Of a DNA stretch of 64,000 bases, positions 1 to 34,574 are shown one piece after another. The notes beneath the pieces are model-generated. The model was given only the letters and a program-made list of their open reading frames with translations. It was not told the origin of the DNA and did not search any database. A program made the translations under genes and the position numbers. This stretch comes from Tethya wilhelma (lineage: Eukaryota; Porifera; Demospongiae; Tethyida; Tethyidae): assembly GCA_964030475.1 (NCBI GenBank), contig CAXIPT010000001.1, positions 25,573,852 to 25,637,851 of the forward strand, given 5' to 3'. Within the stretch, counting starts at the first letter, position 1; every line of letters starts with the position of its first letter.

Positions 1-44
<44 letters not shown>
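1..44. repeat. (CA)n microsatellite
   Basis: This is an uninterrupted CA dinucleotide run at the window edge. It runs directly into CCTCAG, the apparent splice acceptor of the exon at 51-158, so it lies in the last intron of that gene. Confidence 0.95.
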
Positions 45-47
<3 letters not shown>

Positions 48-50
48 CAG

Positions 51-158
51 AGTATCGGACCAGTGACATTTGTGGATTTGCTCTCCAATCAAAAGAAATA
101 TCTCTTCAATAAACTGGGACAAGTGTTTGTTGACAATATACCAACATTTTGTGGCTAA
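51..158 (+). CDS. Terminal exon of an unidentified gene (partial)
   Basis: After a CCTCAG acceptor, 35 codons run open to a TAA at 156-158. The peptide contains FVDLLSNQKKYLFNKLG and VFVDNIPTFCG. I do not recognise the family. The gene begins left of the window. The support is the acceptor, the in-frame stop and a protein-like composition. It could also be a chance open stretch, because only one exon is visible. Confidence 0.4.
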   Translation, partial: SIGPVTFVDLLSNQKKYLFNKLGQVFVDNIPTFCG

Positions 159-325
159 CCATAGGTGACTCTGTATGTGCATTTAAAGCATAACAATTTA
201 ATGGCGTTATTTTTTCATTTGGATATATCATAGCTCGATCATATCAGATATGCATGTTATTAGTCTCGTCCCCCAGACCCCACCCCTTCTAGCGCGCCCA
301 CAGGCCGCACCCATTTCAAACGACT

Positions 326-338
326 ATGCGCATGCGCG
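326..338. promoter_or_regulatory. NRF-1-like palindrome upstream of the Kelch-death gene
   Basis: ATGCGCATGCGCG matches the NRF-1 type palindrome and lies about 80 bp upstream of the ATG at 418. The same palindrome occurs at 61581-61593 upstream of RPTP-B and at 38911-38923. Function is inferred from position and motif only. The rest of 159-417 holds no gene that I can see. Confidence 0.45.
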
Positions 339-417
339 AGGCAAGTGGTAGTCCGAGTACGTACGAGTTTGTTCTCGATCTCCGAAGTTGAATTGTTGAC
401 AAGTTTCTTATATCGCT

Positions 418-2570
418 ATGGATAAATTACACTTGGCAGATACTGAGGTAAATGAAGTTGAGTTTCTTTAAAATAAAATGTCTCCCAGACTCTTCCCTCG
501 TAAGGGGCTGACTCGCGCGAGACTTGTGTGTTTGAATCATTGTTTGTCATTATTCATATTATTACGTTTAAATAATAGTATACTGTAGGTTTGCTGTCTA
601 TACATGTTATCAATTTTTATTGCACCTATTGATGAGGTTATAATGATAAAATTTAGACCGTATAATACTAGAAAAAGGTCAAAACGATTCTTCCTTGTTA
701 AAGAAAAGAGAAAAACCATACCATGTCAAATTTTTGTGTAATAATTTTACATTTTTAAGCTAACTTATATGTTTAATAGCTATTGTTTACAGAAAATAAA
801 TTTATAGCAAACCCTTACAAAAGCTGCACACACAAAAAGCCTGGCATTCTATGGTTAATTTCTACCATTATTAGTTTGTAGTGGTCGTTTCTGTGTTTTT
901 ATAGCCACTGAATGAATGCTGAAGACAGTGTTTGTTCTCTTTGTCCCAGGTGGTCATCACTCACCCCAACAACTGGGAGGAACTACCCCAGTTGCCATGG
1001 GGTATGCGCAATGCAAAGGCAGTATGGTACAATGGGCACGTCTACGTTGGAGGGGGGGTATTGTGGGAGAGATTGAGTGAGGAGGCCACACTATTGTACC
1101 TCGACACTGTGGGGGGTCAATGGAGGAAGATAAAGACACCAACTAGACGCTATGGACTAGCCATCTATGAAGGCCGCCTGGTGTTAGTAGGAGGTAGGGA
1201 GTATCCTAGTGGTGGATACATGAACAAAGTGTGGCAGCTGCTGAGTCATGAAGAAGATGACAGAGTGCAATGGAAGGAGGATGCCATTCCTCCAATGCCT
1301 ACAGCAAGAGATGGACCCTCTGCTGTTGGGTACAAAGAACTCCTCCTAGTAGCAGGTGGCTATAGGTATGACTTTCTTGAAACTGTAGAACTGTACACCT
1401 CCCAGCAAGGTCAATGGATGTCTGCAACACAACTACCTCAGTTATGTGGCTACATGACATCTACCACTGTGGGCAGTCGTCTCATCTTTGCAGGTGGTGC
1501 TGGACAGGGCAAAGCCGTTTACTGGTGTGACTTGGGCATCTTGGTCTCTCCTTCATCACTACACTGGGAAAGACTGGCAGACCTCCCACTGGTGGAGACA
1601 TCCCTCACCACACACCAAGGAGTCCTCCTAGCAATAGGAGGACGGACAGGTTCATCTCCCAGCTCCACCATGATGGCCTACTCCTTCAACACACAAAGAT
1701 GGCAACATTTCTTTGACCTTCCTCTACCACTTAAACAGACTTGTACACTCACCACACCAACTGGAGATTTAGTCACCATTGGAGGAGACACAGGCTTGCA
1801 CTCTTCAAGGGCATTCAAACTTCATGTAATTTTCTCTGTCAAAGATGATCTTCGACCACCTGTTGGTCAACCACTAGAAGTTCAACCCAATGAAAGTTCA
1901 ATGCAAGCAAGAGTTGAAGTTCAAGCAGCTGAACATAAACGTAAGCGTCAACCTAAGCCACCTCCAACTAAAAAAATTCAAGCAAATGGTGAATCTCGAC
2001 CTAAACAAACACCATCGGCAAGAGGTGAATCTCGAGCTAAACAAACACCATCGGCAAGACGTGAATCTCGACCTAAACAAACACCATCGGCAAGACGTGA
2101 ATCTCTACCTAAACAAACACCATCGGCAAGTGGTGAATCTCAACCTCAACCAATACAAATACCTGCTGAATCAGTTTCTCGTACAAACAGTGAATATGAT
2201 ATTGGTAAGTTATGTGTACTCAGTGCCGGTTTCTAAAATTAATATGCAAAACTTTTACACACATACATGCACACACAATGTAACAATTTTGATTACAGAT
2301 CGTGGTGACTGGTTTGATATCTGTCAGTATTTAAAAATACTGGACAACCATCAGTGTAGTCAACTAGGTGGTGTATTAGGGTTGGATGTGTACAATCTTG
2401 ATAAGATGAAGACCCTCCCTGATGACATGGTGAAGGCTTGGTTGAGACGTGAAGACAAAGTGATTGAAAAATGTGGTGATAAGCTTACCTGGAACAATTT
2501 AGTTGAAGCTCTCAAGAAAATGGGACAAAATGGTGTAGCAGATGACATTCAAAAAGAGAAATGTACCTAA
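418..2570 (+). CDS. Kelch-repeat protein with C-terminal death domain
   Basis: There are three exons: 418-447, 950-2204 and 2299-2570. Phases fit (10 codons; then a codon split after one base), giving 518 residues. Residues about 17-290 hold six Kelch blades, seen as GG doublets (VGGG, VGGR, AGGY, AGGA, IGGR, IGGD) with spaced W residues. Residues about 300-425 form a Pro/Lys/Arg/Gln-rich linker with four 12-residue repeats. The last exon encodes a death-domain fold of about 85 residues, with the pattern DWFDICQYL, LGLDVYNLD, W..LV.ALKKMG and a final charged helix. Kelch propellers bind proteins and death domains form homotypic signalling assemblies, so an intracellular adaptor is likely. No BTB domain or membrane span is present. 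The start is the ATG in the short first exon, which ends at a clean GTAAAT donor. Confidence 0.85.
1988..2131 (+). repeat. 36-bp coding tandem repeat, 4 copies
   Basis: Four imperfect copies of a 36-bp unit encode GESRPKQTPSAR-like dodecapeptides in the linker between the Kelch and death domains. Differences are single residues (P/A/L at position 5 and G/R at position 1). The unit is a multiple of three, so copy-number change keeps the frame. Confidence 0.9.
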
Positions 2571-3223
2571 ATAGCTCAAAATTGTCTGTGGGCAGTTGAT
2601 AAATTTAGTTAGAATATTTTAGTCTAGACTTTCAAGAAAATAGAACGAAATAGCATGCAATTGCTATAATATTAGTGTTTTTTTCTTCGATCAACATAAT
2701 ATTATTATGAGAAATTAAATTTATTGTAATGAACGATTGAGCCAAGACATAACTAGTGAATCTCCTACACAATCAGTAGTGAATGGTCCATGACTGTTTG
2801 TCAAGCAAGATTACCAATTTAGTGTTCAAGTTACGCATGAGTGTGCTTATAACATTCAATTAACCATATGCATTAAATATAATATTATTATTATAAATAT
2901 TACGTACTATGTAGGTACTTAACTTCAATAATAGAGTTGGAAATGACATTGTACACCAAATGTGAACTACACACAGAGCATAAGATTGTATCAACCCTTT
3001 CCTTCTGTTCTAGTTTACAGATCGATAATTTGCATGGATTTAAAAAATAATGGTTATGTATGCAAACATCACATCATATATATGAGAATGTACCTAACAT
3101 GCATGACATAAAATTATTAATTAAACATAATATTATTAAACAGTACATATATAGTCGTGTGTCATGTAGTCCTAAATGAAAAGAGATGTGTTCAAAAACA
3201 AACTTAAGTCGATCAGTGACACT
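2571..3223. other. Convergent intergenic region
   Basis: This is the 3' flank of the Kelch-death gene (+) and of RPTP-A (-). It is very AT-rich, with ATTATTA runs. A minus-strand AATAAA near 2719 could be the RPTP-A poly(A) signal. No open frame or other feature is supported. Confidence 0.5.
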
Positions 3224-27316
<24,093 letters not shown>

Positions 27317-27510
27317 ATTTCGAATGAGCTCAAAAATTTCTTGGCGCTCAGCGCTTCACTTCCAGCTTCCAGAGACATACAACGAATGTACACACACCGG
27401 ATGTGAGCCCCGCCTCCTCTTGCACTGCGCACTCAAAGTTGAGTCACTCTAAATAATGCCCACCAGCTTAACAAAGAAACCGCCAAAGAGCCAATTTCAG
27501 AAGTAAAAAG
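27317..27510. promoter_or_regulatory. Divergent promoter between RPTP-A and KICS2
   Basis: Only 194 bp separate the two start codons. The segment contains a CCCCGCCTCC GC box (near 27407), a CCGGATGT ETS-like site (near 27399), ACTTCC motifs and a TGAGTCA AP-1-like site (27440-27446). No TATA box is obvious. Function is inferred from geometry and motifs. Confidence 0.55.
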
Positions 27511-28731
27511 ATGGCTAGTGGACACTCTTCAAGGAGATTAGCAGGTGAGAGAGCTAGAGAAATGTTAAATTATATGTTTTTTAGGCTTGCGACTGAAGTT
27601 AGATAACGTGTGTTTTGTACAATTTCAATGCAGCTTCAATGGTTCACTGACACACATGTATACAAGTACATATGTCTTTATAAAAATGTCGTATTAAACT
27701 ATTTATCCTCTCCCTATGTTACCTGTGTCCTTCCTTCAGGCTCAGGCAGTCACTCCAAGCACAGTGGCACCTCATCAGAATATGTCCACATAGGCTCCCC
27801 AGAGGAAACACTCCTGGAGACCTACTTCGTGATGCTCTCCAAGTTCAACTTTGACCGAGCCAGGGAACAGTGTGTGAGTGACAGCTGCTAGTAAGAGTAA
27901 TGCATTATGTATGTGTCTTGCCTCTGAAGTTGAAGGCTATTACAGTTTTGGTTTCCTTCAGATTATCTCCTCATAAATAATGCATAGTTTGTGTTACTAC
28001 ATTCAGACGTGAGTAAGCACTACTCAATGTTAACATGTTTGACAGCCTTCACAATAAACACGTACTTTCCTCCCCCTATCTCTTGTGTCCATTATACCAT
28101 GTAAAGGCCTCATCTATTGTCCATTTGCTCCGCCTACTGAAGTACATTATACAATGGCAGAGGAGGTACGACACACGAGTGTCAATTCAATGCTTTTACT
28201 GACTCAGCATTACAGGTGCACATGACCAAATCCAGTAGCAAACTATGGTGGTCATGTGACTGGCATGCACTAATTGACACTCGCATGTCATACCTCCTCT
28301 TATAAAATGCCAGCTTACCTTGAATGAACCAGCAACAGATCTTCCATGATATCTTGTCTTCTTCTTCTTTGTCTCCCAGGACAGAGAGAGAGAAGGTAAG
28401 GGAGGTCAGAGTGGCACCAACTGGGTGGACTTCATGGGCGTGTTGAGTCGCCTGGCAACCTGTGAGTTGACCTACTACTCCCTGAGCTTCATGGACAGGT
28501 CTTCTTCCCTCGTGAGACTGGTCAGGAAGGAGGTGAGGAGAAGAGTGAACTGGGCTCTTGATTTAGAAGCTATTTGTTCTGTGCTTCATATGTGTGTGTG
28601 TGTGCATGTATGTACTTGTAAGTCAGAGTTACTGTATGTACATCTTTTAAAAAGTTTGGCAATTCAAGCAAGTTGCCAAATTATACGTATGCTGGCTAAT
28701 TCATAACTTTGTATTGGTTGATGTCAAGATG

Positions 28732-28790
<59 letters not shown>

Positions 28791-30363
28791 AGTCCCTAAA
28801 GGTGACCTACGAGGCTCTGATCCAGGACCTAAAGAAGGTCCATGAGGTCTACTACCATGGCCGCGGGGGGACACACTTCTCTTGGGAGAAGAAGATGACA
28901 GAACTGGGGACACACATCATTGAGTTCGTGGCGGCCAAACGAGACATGACTGACTTGTATCCTAACTCAATAGTCATGATGTTGTCATTACATCATCGAG
29001 TTGGGTCTCTGTGGGGATTTTCCCTTAATGTCGATACTGACTAGTGCAAATTCTTACTGCTATTAAATTTTTAGGTATTATCATTGTAATGATTTTACCT
29101 GTTGTATTACATGTCATCATTACATCATTATGATGTAATTGTTAGGGATTTTCCCTTAATTTACCCCAACCAGCTACATGCACTTTGAAGACAGCGACAC
29201 ATGTCACCTTGACTACAAGAGGCTGGCCAAGTACCTGAAGGACATCCATGAGAGATACAAGGACAGCTTCCAACACGGCTTCCTCAAACCTGTCAAGACC
29301 ACCTTCATGTGAGTGCATGGGCCGACCTTTCTTAGTTTCCTGCGCAACATGTGTGTTGTTTCATTGTTCCTTGGATTGAGTACTTGAACCTGTACTAGAA
29401 TTACTGTAGTGACAGCTACTCATCAACACTGAATGATCTCAAAATATTGTTAAGAATTAGCATTAATTTTCACTTTTCATGCACAAAATTTTATCTGCAT
29501 TAATTGATACTATTAATACACAGGTCCCAAGAAATTATATAATCTCTAGGTGAATATCATATACACACACACTCTCTCTCTCCCAGGAAAGAGGTGGCAG
29601 TACTCACTGATCTGATCCATGCTCAAGTGACGATGTCGGAGTGGCAGTTCCTTCCTGCCATCTTTGCCCTCAACTCTGCTGACCACAGACTGTCATCGTG
29701 GCATGGTGTCGTCCCGATAGGGAGGGAGGTGTGTGTGTGTGCTTTGGCCAAGTTTGTGAAAATTTTGCTACAAAATTAACTTATAACGGCATAAAAAGTG
29801 GGAGGAAAAAGTAGCATGTATGTTCTAATTTCTTTATTAACCTTTTATGGGTGGACTAATTTATTCTTTACTTTTCAATGATTCCTTGAGCACTCTTTTT
29901 AGACTGTTGTATGTCACGTGACTGTCACATGCAGGGTGAGGTGGACCGTCAGCCGTCACAGAAGTCCATCCGATCTGCCCCTCTCTCTCCACCCCCTCAG
30001 GGCACTATCCCCTACCTCTATCACTGGATCTGCAAGTTCCACGTTGCCTTGTTAGCCAAGGTATGTGCATGTACTTGGTCCTGGTTGTGATAGTTAGATA
30101 GTTCATATTATGAAGATATTGCAAGGATTTTAGTCAGACTAGCTAGTATCTAAAGTTTTGCTAAAATTTGGTCTAGTATTCTGGTATTTGGCAGAATATG
30201 CTTTAAGTCCCCAATAATTTAGCAAGAACTTGTTTTTCATTGTTTTTTTTTCGTTTTCAGTTCACTCTCTACTTCCATCAAGTGTTGACGGAGCACGCAT
30301 CAGTTTATGATATGAGACACCTGTCAGCTAAACTGGATGTCGACTATGTAATAAGGTGTGTGG

Positions 30364-30399
<36 letters not shown>

Positions 30400-31690
30400 A
30401 CGCTATCCATCTAGTCTTTTGTTATCTCTCTCTCAGCATGTCAGCCATGATTCGTCAAACTTCAGCACTGTGTGTTTGTCTGGTGTTCAACTCCAATGGC
30501 CTCCCAGACTTCAAGGGACCCAAATATTATTTCCCCGATACCCCCGCACCCAGTCTGACTGGACTCAACTCCTACCCCTTCATGATATCAGTGCCTCATG
30601 TAAGTCAGTGCATCCTTGCTAGGTTTTACTTGACTCTAGCTCTTCTTCCACTTGCCTTTTGTATATTGGTAAAAGTCCATCTGCATGGTTTGAGAATTAA
30701 TGCCTCTAGAAAAATTGACTAACATTCTAAATGTTCAACCAATTTGAAAATTTCAAGCACCATTGGAAAGCACTCGCTCTTCCCGTTCTTTCAATTGCAT
30801 TTTCAGCTTCCTACACCTTACCAGTCAAAAGTTAGCTATTTTGTCACATAAGAAAGTAGTGCATGAATTTCATTGTTTCACTTCCAGTGGCATATTGTTG
30901 TACACATATAACTGCAATGCTCACTCATGAAATCTCTTCTTTTTTTCCCCTCAAGGATTTTGAGTTCTACCACCATCGTCCCAACATTGTCAGCATCATA
31001 ATGGAGAAGGAACATGTGCTCAACACCAGTGCACAGCTAGTCGGTCGCCATGACGATGTGAGTCAGTTGAATTTATTAGGCTAAATATAGTACATATTCA
31101 CACACCAAAGTATTTACACTGGACAAAAATGTCCTAAATTTTTCCTACTCTAAGCTGCACACATATCCGAATTCTATTTTGATTCTGCAATAATGATATG
31201 TTTTGTTTGAGAAACTCACAAGTTCTGTACTAGCTACCTATAGCGGGAATTTTCGTATGGTGTAAATTTTCGTATTTTTTTGTATATATGCCATTCCAAT
31301 ATACGAAAATTAAAACGGCAAAATTTAACCTCTGCATTATGCACAATATGAGTGTGTGCCGTATATACGAAATTTAAAACTGTGAAAAAATTTTCTGGCA
31401 CTCTTACTGATTTATACAAAATTTTGAACTACAAAAATGTCCCGCTATACGGTATGTACACTGCAGCATTAATTTCAGGGTTATTTACACATGCACACAC
31501 TATCCCCATACACCCCCAGAAACTCCAGTGCACCTATCTGATGGGTCAGGCTGATCTCCGTGTCACTGTTGTGGTCATCTTGTCGTCACGTAAGAGAGAG
31601 AGAGATGCCAAGGTGACAGCCATGCTCTCTGAACTGGCCATGCAACTTAGAAACTCACACCTTGCCAACATGTTGAGACCCAACAGTTAG
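27511..31690 (+). CDS. KICS2: KICSTOR subunit 2 (C12orf66 family)
   Basis: Eleven exons (27511-27544, 27740-27873, 28380-28532, 28793-28956, 29174-29308, 29587-29728, 29935-30060, 30261-30355, 30437-30599, 30956-31057, 31520-31690) join in frame to 472 residues; the human protein is 445. The family is recognised along its length: LLETYFVMLSKFNFDRA near the N terminus, SEWQFLPAIFALNSA in the middle, then LLAKFTLYFHQVLT, RPNIVSIIM and a C-terminal region like YFLTRPE-type sequences (TYLMGQADLRVTVVVI, RERDAKV). In mammals KICSTOR (KPTN, ITFG2, KICS2, SZT2) anchors GATOR1 at lysosomes so that mTORC1 responds to nutrients. The role here is inferred by homology. Some introns use (TC)n/(AC)n repeats next to acceptors, for example at 28735-28790. 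Confidence 0.92.
28735..28790. repeat. (TC)n(AC)n compound microsatellite at a KICS2 acceptor
   Basis: The tract ends two bases before the AG acceptor of KICS2 exon 28793-28956 and serves as its pyrimidine tract. Confidence 0.9.
31237..31454. repeat. Family B hairpin element (MITE-like)
   Basis: The ends are ACCTATAGCGGGAATTTTCG and TGTCCCGCTATACGGTA-like, with internal TACGAAAATTAAAA / TTTTCGTA repeats. It is in the last intron of KICS2. No open frame. Confidence 0.75.
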
Positions 31691-32213
31691 TTTATATGTG
31701 TGTTTGTTTGTGTGTATATATGTTTGTTTTATTGCCATAATTGATTCTGATTCTGTGATTGGATTGATTCTGAGATTTATTGATTGATTCAGAGATTTAT
31801 TGATTGATTTCCCCTGAGAGATGATTTACACTTCTAATCTTGAAATGATATTGTGAGTGTGTGTGCATATAATACCCACATTGTGACAAGTATTATGTGC
31901 TGCAACATGCAGAACTTTGAAGAATAAGCAAAATTTAATATGTTTCATTGTGCTCATGCTCTGGTTCATGATGAAGCTAACAAACCTTTTTTCTTCTTAC
32001 AACTATCGATTGTATAACAATTAATGATGTATGTGCACAGCTAGGTTAGTTGTTATAGTTTTAAAATTGCTGTGGGGATCTATTCATCATTCAATCTCAA
32101 ATGTAATATACTGGAAGAGTGACTTTTGAAGGGTTAGGCTCTAAGATTCGATGAACAGTGTGTTACTATTGTAGAAATGCAGTTGCTAGTATTATCTATG
32201 GTAAAAGCAGGTC
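31691..32213. other. Convergent intergenic region
   Basis: This is the 3' flank of KICS2 (+) and of the Eph-LBD/Calx-beta gene (-). AT-rich, with short GATTGATT repeats near 31740-31810. No feature is supported. Confidence 0.5.
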
Positions 32214-33828
32214 TTATGTTGAGGAATCTATGCATCTTCCTTCGTTGAACAATCCAAAGTCGTAGTTTTCTTCACTGAAGGCCGAGGCAACTGTGTACGA
32301 CTTGTAGCTCTCTTCAATGACGCCATCATTGGGGTCAGTTACCTCATAGATAGGACCACCTTGACGGTTACCAACGTAGAGACAGGGTCCTTCGTCAAAC
32401 CTCCAAGTCAACTCATACAGCCAGCCGGTGTATGTCCTCTGCTCCCCAGTTGATGCTGAGGTGTAGTTGACTAGGTATCGTCCAGTGTTGCCATTGCCAT
32501 TCCTGTCCACACCTGTGAACTGAGACACTCGTACAGGGATGTTCCAGAATTGACCTGTGAGGATTTCAACAGCTCAATTAATGCATGGACCATTACTAGG
32601 CATTGTTTTGAGAGCAATGTTGATATAGGACTCTAACTCGTTTGGTTGAATGTAGAAGTATAGCTGCTTTGAAAACAAATTAAATTTGTGGCAACAGCAA
32701 TTTGATGTCTAGTAGGAAAATTGCCTATACTAAACAGTGAAGTATTATAATTCCTTACCCAGAAATCCATGGGCTTGTCTGTGGCCAAAGTTGAGTCCTC
32801 TCATGACCATGAACTCCAGGAAGCCTCCAGAGTACACCCCACTGTCTGAGTAAGGATCCTCCACCCTTCGGTCCCTGCAGAAGACCCACATGACAAGTGT
32901 GAGCTCATTGCAGTTTGGTACTGATATGCGGACACGATTTGAATATCTCCTGAGTGAGATTCCATCAGCGCTGTAGCGGTTGGTGGTGAGGGTGTTTCTA
33001 TCCACACTCACAGAGCAGTTGCCTTCAAGAGAGACCAAGATGTTCCTACATCTGTCCTGGTTATCCACCGCCCGTATTCCAATCTCATCGATGAAGTTGA
33101 GTGAGGAAGTAGCAGAGAAGTAGTGGGCATTGACCGAGGCACATTCATCTGTCACCAGGTTGAGATAAGTATCATCACGACCATGAATTCGATAACACAG
33201 TGAAAGACTTGAAATATTCAGAGCTCTTAGATCACTGCCAGGGACCAGGATGGGCACAGTGAAGAGAGGACCACTCGTCACAGTGTCGTTAACAGTGACA
33301 CCAGTGTCTGGTAATATAAACAAAGAATACAATTGTAAAGTTCATGCATTCACTGTTAAAAATGATCATTTTTAACAGTGTTATTGTAATGAAGGCTATC
33401 ACAGCACCAACCTTCTATGTCGACAGTGCTCCTGTCTGGGTCACCAAGGTTGATACGAGCTGACGCAATTGACTCAAGGACAACAAAGAAGTCTTCAGTA
33501 TCTTCTCTCACGCTATCATCAGTGATTGGAATCTCCCTGCACTGCCTGTCACCAGCAGCTGTGCCAAAGGTGATGCTGTCACTACCCCCAGTGTAATCAA
33601 GACCATCTGCATGACAGACACACATCATAATGGCTGACTAGAGACTGAGGTGAAGCAAAGCTATACCTGTGGCACTTCCATCCTCAGTAAAGGCTGTGAC
33701 TGCAAAGGGATTAGCAGTCTCCAGGTCCTTGGTAAGGCACACTTCGACCCTGCCTTGGTCTTCATTGACAGTGTACTTGCTTTGAACAAATGTCACAGTC
33801 ACCACTGCAGGCACAAAGACAGAATATA

Positions 33829-33863
<35 letters not shown>

Positions 33864-34451
33864 GATTGATCTCTCCTATGTGACTTACCATCAGTGTCCT
33901 CAATAAATATCTCAGTTACTTCAATTCCAAGGGTCACTCTGGGGTCATCAATGTCAGTGATGGTTAGGGTGAAGGACTCGATTGGCTCCAGGGCGATGTC
34001 ATCATTAATGATGTCACCAGTGAAACAGGTGCGGTTGCTATCGGAGGCAACTGTTACTGAGGTTGGGATGGAGGCTGGGACATAATCTACAGCAACAACA
34101 GATGTGCAACAATAACAACACGCGGTGGGTATATATCATGCAGAAGCTTTATTTGAATACTACAGTGACCCTTAAGGTGCTTACCATACCTTCATCAGAA
34201 GTGGCAGTGATGTCATCTGGTCTGATGGTTACCGTGACATCACTGATGGTAGGCCTGTTCTTGACCACACACATCCTGAAGAGGCCATCCTCCTCCTGGA
34301 CAGTGACCCTGGGAGCTCCAAAACCAACCTTGACCTCTGTTAGTAGACAGCAGTATGAAGGAAATTGGGCTAATACACACAACAGCATGCACACACACAC
34401 ACACTTTTTTTTATTAATTTTACTGTCACGCATAAAGTACATAGAAATGAT

Positions 34452-34534
<83 letters not shown>

Positions 34535-34535
34535 N

Positions 34536-34574
<39 letters not shown>

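Noticed and set aside
1890..2570. 226-codon plus-strand open frame rich in NLNKHHRQ repeats
   Set aside because: It is a shifted reading of the 36-bp linker repeat that runs through the intron into the true death-domain exon; the spliced model explains it.
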